Source: Nakamurella panacisegetis | Lineage (GTDB): Bacteria > Actinomycetota > Actinomycetes > Mycobacteriales > Nakamurellaceae | DNA: 64,000 nucleotides | Direction of reading: 5' to 3' | Assembly: GCF_900104535.1 (NCBI RefSeq) | Contig: NZ_LT629710.1 | Span: 62,001 to 126,000 of the forward strand | Shown here: piece by piece, positions 26,902 to 34,356 of the stretch | Layout: each line of letters begins with the position of its first letter | Position numbering within the stretch: the first letter of the stretch is position 1 | Made by a program: the position numbers and the translations under genes | Notes under the pieces: generated by a model | The model's input: only the letters and a program-made list of their open reading frames with translations | The model's database searches: none | Told to the model about the DNA's origin: nothing

Positions 26902-27245
26902 CAGGCCACCGTTCCTTCACTGTGAATGAGCGCGAGCGGCCGAAGCCGGCGCGGCATACGAATCCCGAGATCGGCAAGCTTTCGCCAGTCCGGATGGCCG
27001 GAGTCATCGACAACGTCGTGCGCCAGCGCCCACGCCGCAGCAGCCGAGTTCAGGCGGTGCCACCACGACTGATCCGCCAACTCGCCGAACGTGATCTCCA
27101 CCCCGAGATGCGTCACGCACCAGCGCCTGAAGGCCGCTCGGTCAGCCCACACAGCCGACTGCGGCTGGGTCAGGTCGACGGGGACATCGGCTGCGAGCTC
27201 GGCCACGGTCGACATCGGCTTCTCGACGGTTCGGCGCCGCATCAC
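26901..27245 (-). CDS. Hypothetical protein between TerS-like and tape measure genes (114 aa)
   Basis: The GTG start overlaps the preceding stop (GTGA), and its stop overlaps the tape measure start, so it is translationally coupled on both sides. The protein is soluble and rich in Trp (WADRAAFRRW, SWWHRLNSAAAAWALAHDVVDD). It has no recognised domain. Its position just before a tape measure gene is where tail assembly chaperones lie in siphophages, but I see no slippery heptamer or frameshifted second product, so I do not call it one. Confidence 0.6.
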   Translation of the reverse strand: MMRRRTVEKPMSTVAELAADVPVDLTQPQSAVWADRAAFRRWCVTHLGVEITFGELADQSWWHRLNSAAAAWALAHDVVDDSGHPDWRKLADLGIRMPRRLRPLALIHSEGTVA

Positions 27246-27640
27246 TCCACTCCGTTCACAACACGACGAGCGACCTCACGACGATGCCCAGACCAACGAG
27301 CTGAGGCCGCCTTGGACGCCCTCAACTTCGTCACCGACGGGACGCTGTCGCCTTCGTCATCCGGAATGCCCAGCGCCGCGATCAGCCGGTGCAATGCCAA
27401 CCGCTGGCCCCGAACCTCCGTCAGACACGGATTGACGACCCGCTGGCCCTTACTGCCGTCGACCATCGCCCCGTTAGCCGCGATCGCCGCATTGAGCGCG
27501 TCGAGGTTGTCCAGGGTCCGGCAGATCTCCGTCAGAATCTCTGTCTCGGACTGAGAAGGGTCGAATTCGGCCACCGTCTCACGCCAGAAGCGCCGACCCC
27601 GGGTCCCGAGACCGACTGGAGTGATTGGCTTGTCAGTCAC
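27242..27640 (-). CDS. Small terminase subunit-like protein (132 aa)
   Basis: The layout follows actinobacterial P27-type TerS proteins: GTRGRRFWRETVAEF, then an acidic helix with LTEICRTLDNLDAL, then GQRVVNPCLTEVRGQRLALHRLIAALGIP and a basic tail. TerS recognises the packaging site on phage DNA. No large terminase gene is present. A stand-alone TerS homologue is a known trick of phage satellites to redirect packaging by a helper. GTG 27640 follows a 378-bp stretch with direct repeats. The family call rests on pattern recognition. Confidence 0.5.
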   Translation of the reverse strand: MTDKPITPVGLGTRGRRFWRETVAEFDPSQSETEILTEICRTLDNLDALNAAIAANGAMVDGSKGQRVVNPCLTEVRGQRLALHRLIAALGIPDDEGDSVPSVTKLRASKAASARWSGHRREVARRVVNGVE

Positions 27641-28018
27641 ACAAAGTCACCACAATCCGGAAAACTGAGTGTTGAGCAGTGCCGCACCACCGGGAGGCCT
27701 CCCCCGCGGTACCCGCTACACGCCCGGGGTGGGGGGATGCGGCCAGGGTGGCTACTTTGGGTGATGTTCGGCTTCGGCTGAGGAACCCGTACACACACGG
27801 CCGGCTCTCCCCCGCGGTACCCGGGATGCCCCCGGGTAGAAGGGCTTCGGCCAGGGTGGATGGTGACGACCGGCCGGCTCGGGTCGCAAGGCCGAGCCGG
27901 TCGGTGTCTGGGCGCAGGCAGGTCGTAGGGCCAGAGGTGAGGCGCACCCTCACTGCCTTCGTTCCGTCATGGCCGCACAGCTGTGACGGCCCGGTGGTGA
28001 CGTTGACGCCCATGCTTG
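27641..28018. other. GC-rich stretch with direct repeats before the TerS-like gene
   Basis: About 380 bases have no firm gene. A minus-strand frame (27633-28013, 126 codons) runs through it and ends in an 8-base overlap with the TerS-like start, but its sequence is low-complexity and repeats itself. The region holds two direct repeats (listed separately). A packaging site would be expected close to terS. Confidence 0.5.
27699..27859. repeat. Two approximately 53-bp direct repeats, 108 bp apart
   Basis: Copy 1 is 27699-27751 and copy 2 is 27807-27859. Each starts with the identical 17-mer CTCCCCCGCGGTACCCG and ends with the identical 12-mer CGGCCAGGGTGG, separated by a 24-base segment of conserved length but diverged sequence. 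The 108-bp offset equals 36 codons. Confidence 0.75.
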
Positions 28019-28651
28019 TCAGCGCTTCGGCACGATGTTGCCGGTACCGGTGTCCTGCCAGCCCAGAGCGTCCATAACGGAGGCGAACGCGGCCGCCTGC
28101 TGCTGTGTTCGCGTCGCGTCTTCGGCGGCGTACTGCGCCATCAGCGCGTCGGAGGCTGCTTTGCCGCCGCGTGCGAAGGCAGTGGCGAGTGCGGCGTTAC
28201 GTCGCGCGGCGGCGGCCTTCTGGTCCTCCTGCTCGCGCATGGCCTGCAGCGGGTCGAATGCTTGACCCGCGGCCCACGTCCGGATGCGTGCGATCGCGTC
28301 GGTCAGACCTTGGTGCGAGTAGAGAGCGTAAGGGTTGGTTGAGTCCTGTTCGAATGCGAGCGCGACGGCCGCACGTTCGGGTTCGGCGGCGAGTGCGTGC
28401 CGTGTGTACGCCGGCATCTGGAGCAGGAATTGTGGGTCAATGCCGCTGGCGGTGAATGGTGGTGTATCTGCGGTGCCACCGGAGAACATCTTCGGGGCAG
28501 GCGCCTCGGCCAGCGCTTGCGCTGATGTCCAGGGATTGGAGGCGGCGAAGTCATCAGCAACCAGGTTGATGGACCACGGGTCGACGACGACTTCACCACC
28601 GCCGAAGATGGAGTCGATTGCTACCTTGCGGGCGGCTGAGTTGTCGGGCAT
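28019..28651 (-). CDS. Hypothetical element protein (210 aa)
   Basis: The ATG lies inside the end of the previous gene (31-base overlap). The first 110 residues are mixed (DSIFGGGEVVVDPWSINLVADDF). The C-terminal 90 are strongly helical and Ala/Gln-rich (DPLQAMREQEDQKAAAARRNAALA), probably coiled-coil. There is no membrane segment. It is the last gene before the repeat region in the minus-strand train. No family is recognised. Confidence 0.6.
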   Translation of the reverse strand: MPDNSAARKVAIDSIFGGGEVVVDPWSINLVADDFAASNPWTSAQALAEAPAPKMFSGGTADTPPFTASGIDPQFLLQMPAYTRHALAAEPERAAVALAFEQDSTNPYALYSHQGLTDAIARIRTWAAGQAFDPLQAMREQEDQKAAAARRNAALATAFARGGKAASDALMAQYAAEDATRTQQQAAAFASVMDALGWQDTGTGNIVPKR

Positions 28652-29067
28652 GACCGGCGAGTCCTTTCGTATTCATATCCGTAGGCTTCGACGGCGGTGC
28701 GGTCGAAGGTCCAGTGCCGTGACGGTGTTCGGTGTCCTTCGAGGCTGCGGGCGATCCGTTGGACTTGGCGGCTGCTGAGCCCGAGGATGTTTGCTGCTTC
28801 GCGGGTTCCGATCTGGTCTGGCGCTGCTGCTAATGCTGGCAGTGGGTCTGTCTCTGCGACGTCGTGATGTCCGTTGCGCGACACTGCATCCGCTTCGAGC
28901 GCGTCGTCTAGGGCTGCCATGAGGCGCTGCAGTCGGGGGTGAGGTTGGATGCCGTCGCGGCGACCGGCTTGGATGCCGCGGGTGATGAGGCGTCTGGCGT
29001 CGAGCAGGGCGAGTCCGGTGATGACGATGGCCGGACCGAACTGCTGGACTTCGGCCGGTTCGTTCAT
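28621..29067 (-). CDS. Helix-turn-helix protein (148 aa)
   Basis: The C-terminal third has a MerR/excisionase-like HTH (IGTREAANILGLSSRQVQRIAR), followed by the wing HWTFDRTAVEAYG. The N-terminal half is helical. Starting at ATG 29067 gives a TGATG overlap with the upstream gene; the longer open frame is excluded by that gene. It could be the recombination directionality factor or a transcription factor of the element, especially as the left-arm excisionase-like gene is broken. Neither role is shown. Confidence 0.65.
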   Translation of the reverse strand: MNEPAEVQQFGPAIVITGLALLDARRLITRGIQAGRRDGIQPHPRLQRLMAALDDALEADAVSRNGHHDVAETDPLPALAAAPDQIGTREAANILGLSSRQVQRIARSLEGHRTPSRHWTFDRTAVEAYGYEYERTRRSCPTTQPPAR

Positions 29068-29336
29068 CAGCGACGCCAGGTCTCGTAGTGGCAGGCCGGG
29101 CACTCGGACCACATGATGTCGGGTTGGAAGATGTCCGGTCGTTCGATGGTCGTTGTCCCTTGGCATCCTCTGTAGTGCAGGACGTTCACCTGCGAGTTGG
29201 CAACGGCTGCGTACTCGAGCGTCTCGCCTGAGACGGTGCCGCCGCAGGTCGTGCAGGTGATGGTCAGGGTTGCGGCGTTCGTTGCATCCCAGACGGTCTT
29301 CCCGTCGCACACGTCGCAGAACCGTCGGGCGCTCAC
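29067..29336 (-). CDS. Zinc-ribbon-like small protein (89 aa)
   Basis: Four CxxC-type pairs are visible: FCDVCDG near residue 8, TCTTCGG near residue 29, RGCQG, and ECPACHYETWRR at the end. This suggests one or two zinc ribbons. It overlaps the neighbouring genes by 3-4 bases on both sides. Such proteins in phages often bind nucleic acid or protein partners. The function is unknown. Confidence 0.6.
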   Translation of the reverse strand: MSARRFCDVCDGKTVWDATNAATLTITCTTCGGTVSGETLEYAAVANSQVNVLHYRGCQGTTTIERPDIFQPDIMWSECPACHYETWRR

Positions 29337-29707
29337 CGGCGCCGCTTCGCAGATCGACGGGCCGCCCGGTTTGGTTGCGGTGCTTCGACGCTCGGTTCCG
29401 GCGGGACGATGCCGGCGGCCGTGCCTTCGAGTTCATGGCGTAGACCGGTGTCGGCCTCGTCGATGATGCTGAGCATGCGGTTGGCAATGAGGGACATGTG
29501 CATGAGTGCGGCCTGCCAGATGTCGGCCGCTTGGTTATCATTCACTGCGACGCCGCGGATCAGTTCGGCGCGTACCGCGGCGTTGTCGGTGATGGCGAGT
29601 TGGCTGGCCAGTTGGACACCGGCGAGGTGCAGGTTGGTGGCACTGTCCATCGATAGAGGCCGACCATCGGGTCCCGTGAACGCCCAGAGCGCGACGTCGT
29701 CGGTCAC
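29333..29707 (-). CDS. Hypothetical element protein (124 aa)
   Basis: The GTG start overlaps the upstream stop (GTGA) and the 3' end overlaps the next gene by 4 bp. The protein is helical in its middle (AAVRAELIRGVAVNDNQAADIWQAALMH) and ends in a basic tail (NRAARRSAKRRR) that could bind nucleic acid. No family is recognised. Confidence 0.55.
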   Translation of the reverse strand: MTDDVALWAFTGPDGRPLSMDSATNLHLAGVQLASQLAITDNAAVRAELIRGVAVNDNQAADIWQAALMHMSLIANRMLSIIDEADTGLRHELEGTAAGIVPPEPSVEAPQPNRAARRSAKRRR

Positions 29708-30039
29708 TGCTGATCTCCATTCAGTGCGCGGCGGAACAGTTCGGGGTCGACGGGTCGGCTCAGGTGCTCGGGATCAGCGACGTCAGCGAGGATTCGCAAA
29801 CTGTCGGCGAGGACGCGCGCCTGGTCCGGACTGATCGAGAACTGGCCCAGCTCGACGGATGGACCAGAAGCGTCGATGCAGACGGCACGAACGGGGAAGT
29901 TGACCCAGCCGTCCGTTCGGTCCTCTCTTCCGCTGTGCCAGTGCGTTTCGAGCACGATTCGTTCAACGGTGCCGCCGTGGCCGTCGAGATCGATGGTGTC
30001 GCCCCGGTCGTAGTCCCAGGTAGGCCATTGGTCGTTCAT
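29704..30039 (-). CDS. Hypothetical element protein (111 aa)
   Basis: The ATG at 30039 overlaps the whiB-like gene end by 4 bases. The N-terminal half is beta-rich (DTIDLDGHGGTVERIVLETHW), the C-terminal half helical (ISPDQARVLADSLRILADVAD). There is no cysteine cluster or membrane helix. Proteins of this build occur in actinophage replication regions, but I cannot assign a role. Confidence 0.55.
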   Translation of the reverse strand: MNDQWPTWDYDRGDTIDLDGHGGTVERIVLETHWHSGREDRTDGWVNFPVRAVCIDASGPSVELGQFSISPDQARVLADSLRILADVADPEHLSRPVDPELFRRALNGDQQ

Positions 30040-30344
30040 GCGGTCCGTCCTTCGGTGTCGGTGGTGAATAGCGGGAGTGATCCGGACCGGCGTCCGGAGT
30101 TCGGGGTTCGGTCGACGCCGGCCCAGACGTTCGACCGCTCCTTTGCCGCCGCGGCGTAAGTACCGCACTCGGCTATCGCTGAGCACCCGGTGCAGTGACC
30201 GGCGGCGTATGCGCGGTCCTCGGCGTTGTCGCTGACCCACTCGTCACGCCCGTCACAAGGAAAACTTGTGGCCTCGATCAGAGCCTTTTGCAGTGAGAGC
30301 CAGAAGGGCATCACCGAATCCTTGATTGGGACGACGACGCTCAT
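30036..30344 (-). CDS. WhiB-like iron-sulfur regulator (102 aa)
   Basis: The four cluster cysteines are at residues 30, 51, 54 and 60 (C-x20-C-x2-C-x5-C), followed by NVWAGVD in place of the canonical G[VI]WGG turn and an Arg-containing tail. WhiB proteins bind a 4Fe-4S cluster and sigma factor A. Phage copies can act as dominant-negative forms of host WhiB proteins, as with WhiBTM4 of mycobacteriophage TM4. The altered turn and the short C-terminus lacking a strong basic AT-hook stretch are worth noting. It overlaps both neighbours by 4 bp. Confidence 0.8.
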   Translation of the reverse strand: MSVVVPIKDSVMPFWLSLQKALIEATSFPCDGRDEWVSDNAEDRAYAAGHCTGCSAIAECGTYAAAAKERSNVWAGVDRTPNSGRRSGSLPLFTTDTEGRTA

Positions 30345-30523
30345 CGCCGATCACCGACCGTCCTTGCCTGCAATGTCGATCCTGGTAGCGCGGTGATCGG
30401 AGCGCGCCACCGGTCGATGCGAACGTGGCCACAGATCTCGCAGACCAGCGCGAAAGCCAGCCGAGGGTGGGGTGCGAACTCGGTGTCGGCCCCACAGTGG
30501 TCGCAGAACTCGGTGAGGGTCAC
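30341..30523 (-). CDS. Small zinc-ribbon protein (60 aa)
   Basis: The GTG start at 30523 overlaps the upstream stop (GTGA). CDHC near residue 7 and CEIC about 20 residues later form a four-cysteine ribbon, followed by a basic HVRIDRWR stretch. Its coupling on both sides supports a real gene. The function is unknown. Confidence 0.55.
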   Translation of the reverse strand: MTLTEFCDHCGADTEFAPHPRLAFALVCEICGHVRIDRWRAPITALPGSTLQARTVGDRR

Positions 30524-30726
30524 TCGGCACCTCGATCTGCGCCGTGGTTCTGGCCGCGGCAAGCGCACCCGCAGCGCTTTCTGTGGCTCTCGGCGAGGCG
30601 GCATCCCTTTGAGCAGATCTCGCGTTTTCGTCCGGGGTCTGTCCCATGTCCCACTTCTAAAGAAGTGGGGACAGTGAGACAGGTACCACCGACACTGAGA
30701 CCGATTGAGACACTGAGACTGGTCAT
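30520..30726 (-). CDS. Small Cys-rich protein (68 aa)
   Basis: It overlaps the RepA-like gene (TGATG) and the next gene (GTGA). The C-terminal half has CSKGCRLAESHRKRCGCACR followed by GQNHGADR, a pattern with several cysteines and histidines that could bind metal. The N-terminal 30 residues are Ser/Thr-rich. No family is recognised. Confidence 0.5.
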   Translation of the reverse strand: MTSLSVSIGLSVGGTCLTVPTSLEVGHGTDPGRKREICSKGCRLAESHRKRCGCACRGQNHGADRGAE

Positions 30727-31673
30727 CAGCTGGCCTCCTTATAGAACGGCCGCTTACTTGTCCCGGTATTAACCAAGACACCGCCTGTGACCAGTTCGTT
30801 TAGGGATCGGTAGAACGTCGCGCGAGGAACGCCAGACACTTCAAACAGTTGCGTCCCAGAGGCTCCGGTAGCTCCGAAGTGAGACTGAAAGTGAGACAGC
30901 AACGTCTCAGTTCCGGGCCGGAGTCCCAACCCCGACTGAGACACAACTACGCCGGATTCGCTGCCTGCCACGGCCTGGAATGCGAGGCGGTGCACGTCGT
31001 CCAGCGGGCCGTCCTTCCGCTTGGTGCGAGTGAGTTGCACCAGTGAGGCGTCACCTTCGGTTTTGTAGACGCAATCGACGCCGGCTTCGAGCGCAGACGA
31101 TCCACGGATCGTCGACCTGTCTTTTCCTGTGTGGTGGACGGCGAGCACCGTGCCCGAAACGGTCGCCGCACGGAGTCGGTAGAGGTTGGTGACCGCGATC
31201 CCCATGTCACGGGCACTGTTCTCATCCATCGCCGGCATGCACTTCGCCAAGGTGTCGACCGCGACGTACCGAAAGCGCTCAGCGGTGATGAGATCGGCAA
31301 CTTCACGGACCGCGTTGTCGTCCCCCAAATTGACCGCCTCAGGCAGCACCTGGAAGCCTTCTGAGGGGATCTCCGTCTGCCGGTATTCTTCCCACGCGTT
31401 GAGGCGCTGATGAAGCCCGTAGGCCCCTTCGCCCGCGATGTACAACACCTTGCCTGGTTCTACCTCGCGTCGGTTCCAGGCGAAGCCGGTTGCGGCGCAG
31501 GCGAACATATCCAGGGCGATGAACGATTTCAGGGAGCCGTAGTAGCCGGCCAGCAACGCTACGGTCCCCAGGTCAAGCGTGCTGCGGATGAATGGTGAAG
31601 GCGTTGGGAGGTCGGCGAGTTGTTTGCGGGTCCGCACTCTTTGGGACAAGGGGACGACCTGAGGAGGTGTCAC
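30726..31673 (-). CDS. RepA-like AAA/RecA-fold ATPase (replicative helicase type, 315 aa)
   Basis: The Walker A motif is AGYYGSLKSF near residue 46, Walker B is FRYVAVDTLAKCMPAMDENS, and the sensor-like LAVHHTGKDRSTIRGSSALE follows. These are features of RepA/AAA_25-type hexameric helicases. The C-terminal 70 residues look like a winged helix (QLFEVSGVPRATFYRSLNEL). GTG 31673 overlaps the DnaB-N-like gene (GTGA); the longer open frame is not needed. It probably unwinds the origin of the element. No initiator or primase gene is recognised. Confidence 0.82.
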   Translation of the reverse strand: MTPPQVVPLSQRVRTRKQLADLPTPSPFIRSTLDLGTVALLAGYYGSLKSFIALDMFACAATGFAWNRREVEPGKVLYIAGEGAYGLHQRLNAWEEYRQTEIPSEGFQVLPEAVNLGDDNAVREVADLITAERFRYVAVDTLAKCMPAMDENSARDMGIAVTNLYRLRAATVSGTVLAVHHTGKDRSTIRGSSALEAGVDCVYKTEGDASLVQLTRTKRKDGPLDDVHRLAFQAVAGSESGVVVSQSGLGLRPGTETLLSHFQSHFGATGASGTQLFEVSGVPRATFYRSLNELVTGGVLVNTGTSKRPFYKEAS

Positions 31674-32233
31674 AGGCTCGCCGCCGAATCCAGCTCCGCA
31701 AGCGCGAGTCCCAGTTGCTCGGCGACGACGTGCCGCAAATCTGCGAGATCGCCACGCCATACTGCGTCTGATGCAACCGCCAAGGCACCAGCGGCCAGGC
31801 GGCGGGCGTAGTTTGCGCGGACCTGCGAGAGTAGCCAGCCGGCTGATGCGGGCGCTGGTGCAGCGGTATGCAGCGCCCACAGTTCGGACAGCACGTGACC
31901 TCTGAACCCGACCGGCACTTCCAGCCCAGCTCGACGCGCCGCGTCGACAACCGCCAAGGGAATGGGATCCACCAGATCATCTGCGCAAAGGCGAGCCGCA
32001 TTCCACACAAACTGGTAACGCACGTCAGCCAGGATGGCCGCTGAGGTGCCGCCTGCAAGTTCCCTTACGCTTTCAGCGTCGCTTTTGAGCAGTGTGCCGA
32101 CGAGCGCGGCTTCCGTCTCGGCCACGAGTTCCGCAAGTTCCGTATGCTGGAAGTGGATCTCGCCCGTCAGCAGATCGTTCTCGGAACCACCCCCGGTGCC
32201 CGCCGGGGGTTTTCTGTTCTCAGGCAGCGTCAT
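31670..32233 (-). CDS. DnaB N-terminal-domain-like protein (187 aa)
   Basis: Residues 35-110 (ELVAETEAALVGTLLKSDAESV, FQVWNAA-like RYQFVWNAARLCADD) resemble the helical N-terminal domain of DnaB helicases. The C-terminal helices carry SQVRANYARRLAAGALAVASDA. There is no ATPase domain; that is supplied by the next gene, coupled by GTGA. A split helicase (separate N-domain and motor) is common in actinobacterial mobile elements. The family call is tentative. Confidence 0.6.
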   Translation of the reverse strand: MTLPENRKPPAGTGGGSENDLLTGEIHFQHTELAELVAETEAALVGTLLKSDAESVRELAGGTSAAILADVRYQFVWNAARLCADDLVDPIPLAVVDAARRAGLEVPVGFRGHVLSELWALHTAAPAPASAGWLLSQVRANYARRLAAGALAVASDAVWRGDLADLRHVVAEQLGLALAELDSAASL

Positions 32234-32426
32234 TCACACCACCCCGCAGGAGCAGCGCGATTCGTTCGCGCTGCTCGGAGGTCAGCGGGGGCGCCTCCGC
32301 CACAACCTTCGCGACATGATCAGCGAGCCGCTCAGCGCGAAGCTGGCGGCGGAGGTCAGTGAGGTCGGCCTCTGGATGAAGCCGAGAAGTGGACGCGATT
32401 TTCGCTCGCGTTCGAGTCCAGGACAT
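32220..32426 (-). CDS. Small basic helical protein (68 aa)
   Basis: From ATG 32426 the protein reads MSWTRTRAKIASTSRLHP and then two helices (LTDLRRQLRAERLADHVAKVV, LTSEQRERIALLLRGG). This layout is common in small proteins near replication genes of actinobacterial integrative elements. It overlaps the next gene by 14 bases. It has no ATPase or HTH signature. Confidence 0.6.
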   Translation of the reverse strand: MSWTRTRAKIASTSRLHPEADLTDLRRQLRAERLADHVAKVVAEAPPLTSEQRERIALLLRGGVNDAA

Positions 32427-32548
32427 CTTGTCTCCCGGGGGGGCATGGTGCACCGCCCCAGGGCTGCCCGGGTTGAGATGGTTCGCTGGCCTGCCAAGAA
32501 TCTGGCTTGGTCCGGCCGCTCTGCCAACAGACTAGCGTCTACTTCCTA

Positions 32549-32923
32549 TTAGCGCAAAGGAGGCCGCGGGATCTTCGCGGCGTGCTCAAGCAATGCCCGA
32601 ACGGATCGGAGCGGAAGCGTTCTGATGCCTTGCTGGTAGGCGGCGGTGAGGACGATCTGCATCTTGTCATCGCGCGCGGGCACGTTGAACCGGCACCTGG
32701 CGCACTGCAGCGGCCAACGTGTTCGTTGTGATGAAAGGTGCTCAATGACGGCTTCCGGGTCCGACGACTCTGGCATTCCCTGGCCATCCGGACCGACAAA
32801 GATTGATTTCAACCCTCGGCCCGTCCCCCACCAGTAGTTGTCCAGTCGCGCGAACCGGGTGACCACGTATTCAGGGTGGTTTTCGGAGCAGATGACTCGG
32901 ATGATGGGGTGCCCGGTGCTCAT
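32549..32923 (-). CDS. Hypothetical protein downstream of the integrase (124 aa)
   Basis: ATG 32923 overlaps the integrase stop (ATGA); the open frame extends 18 bases further. The protein has a beta-rich first half (IIRVICSENHPEYVVTRFARLDNYWWG), a CARC pair and a basic helical C-terminus. It would be co-expressed with the integrase. No family is recognised. Confidence 0.55.
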   Translation of the reverse strand: MSTGHPIIRVICSENHPEYVVTRFARLDNYWWGTGRGLKSIFVGPDGQGMPESSDPEAVIEHLSSQRTRWPLQCARCRFNVPARDDKMQIVLTAAYQQGIRTLPLRSVRALLEHAAKIPRPPLR

Positions 32924-34350
32924 GCTTCTGCTTCCCGCCATTCAATTCGGATGTCACTCGGGTTGAACAACCTGCCCGACCCGGTGGGTAGGACCGTGAT
33001 AGTGCACAGCATGTCAATCAAGGTCCGCTTGATGTCAAGACTCGCCTCCGCCCAGTGCTTCTCTGCCCTCGGACCGGCCATGTCCTGAGCCCAAACCGCG
33101 GGCATACTGGTGTTCACGACGGACTTCGCTGTCTCGATTCGCGGGCGCAGCCGCTCAGTGATCCGGCGTAGCTGCTCCCCTGTAAGGACTCCGTCAGCGT
33201 ATTGGTCGGCGGCCAGATCCAAGCGTGCTTCAAGATCCAATGCGGTGGTCCGCGCGGTCTCGACTTCTGCGGGATCGCCTGTCGCCAGAACGCGGAGCGC
33301 GTCGGCCATACCCAAGCGAGCGATCATGACCGATTCGACGAACTTGTCCACTGCGGCCTGCTTCCGCCGAACCCGAGTGCATACCGCGCATGTATATGCG
33401 GGCGGTTGTCGTCGTCCGTCAGCCTGCAATCGGCCCTTGTTGACAACCATCGTCCCCTCGCATCCGTCGCGCCCGCACCTGGCGATACCGGTGAGCAGAT
33501 GCCTCCGAGGAGAGCCCTTTTGGGAGCGACGGCCCGGATCGGTCAGCAGCGCGACGACCCGGTCATGTGTCCCCTTGTCGTACACGGCCGGCCATGCGCC
33601 GTCACCGATCACCTGGCCGAGATGGGTCCTCAACCCGGCGTTCCTGTCCCTAAGCATGATCTGCCGCAGCGTCGTCGACACCCAAGGGAGACCTCGCGGG
33701 GTCCGGGCACCGTCAGCATTGAGCTGTGCGACCACAGACCGAAGCGATTGCCCACCGAGCAAAAGGCGGGCGGTCTTGCGGATAACTTCGGCCTGCTCCG
33801 GGACGAGTTCCTCATGAACACCACCTTGGTGGCCGCGCTCGTCAAACTCAACAACGCGCCGGTACCCGTAGGCCACCGCTCCGTGCGGCTTGCCGGATTC
33901 AGCCCGCTCCTGCAGCTTGCGCTTCAATCGGCGCGACTGTTGCTCTGTTTCGTGTCGGGCCACAGTGCCTTTGATCCGGGCGGTCATCCGTCCCTGTGGT
34001 GTCGCTAGGTCGATGTCCCCGCCGACAGATGCGAGCGCGAGGCCATGGTGGTCGGCCAGGTCGATGATGTCCTCGAGCTCCCGCGGCGTCCTGGTTAGGC
34101 GATCCACGTCCCAGACAACTAGTCCGCTGATGTGTCCGCGCTTGATGTCGGCGATCATCTTCTGATACCCCGGGCGGACCTTGGATCGTGTCGCGCTGAC
34201 GTCGTTGTCGACGTAGGTCTCTGTGACTTTCCACCCGCGTCGCTCGGCATCTGTTGTGCAGTCGGCGATTTGACGTTGGACACCGAGCGCGAGACCACTG
34301 ATGTCGGAGCTGATGCGGGCGTAGATTCCGCAGGTCACGAGGTCGGCCAT
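32920..34350 (-). CDS. int: Large serine recombinase (integrase, 476 aa)
   Basis: The N-terminal catalytic domain has YARISSD with the nucleophilic serine at residue 14, the conserved SGLVVWDVDRLTR and the Arg-rich ARHETEQQSRR. A Recombinase domain follows (AYGYRR, LRQIMLRDRNAG), then a zinc ribbon (CGRDGCEG with YTCAVC), a coiled-coil and the C-terminal domain. Such enzymes join attP and attB without host factors and need a directionality factor for excision. The start is 27 bases from the right att core, so its promoter overlaps the recombination site. Confidence 0.95.
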   Translation of the reverse strand: MADLVTCGIYARISSDISGLALGVQRQIADCTTDAERRGWKVTETYVDNDVSATRSKVRPGYQKMIADIKRGHISGLVVWDVDRLTRTPRELEDIIDLADHHGLALASVGGDIDLATPQGRMTARIKGTVARHETEQQSRRLKRKLQERAESGKPHGAVAYGYRRVVEFDERGHQGGVHEELVPEQAEVIRKTARLLLGGQSLRSVVAQLNADGARTPRGLPWVSTTLRQIMLRDRNAGLRTHLGQVIGDGAWPAVYDKGTHDRVVALLTDPGRRSQKGSPRRHLLTGIARCGRDGCEGTMVVNKGRLQADGRRQPPAYTCAVCTRVRRKQAAVDKFVESVMIARLGMADALRVLATGDPAEVETARTTALDLEARLDLAADQYADGVLTGEQLRRITERLRPRIETAKSVVNTSMPAVWAQDMAGPRAEKHWAEASLDIKRTLIDMLCTITVLPTGSGRLFNPSDIRIEWREAEA

Positions 34351-34356
34351 AGAAAC

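Noticed and set aside
26901-27245. Tail assembly chaperone with frameshift
   Set aside because: The position fits, but no slippery heptamer or second overlapping product was found.
27633-28013. Minus-strand 126-codon frame ending in an 8-base overlap with the TerS-like start
   Set aside because: The product is low-complexity and consists largely of the DNA repeat translated twice. I kept it as a note and not as a gene.
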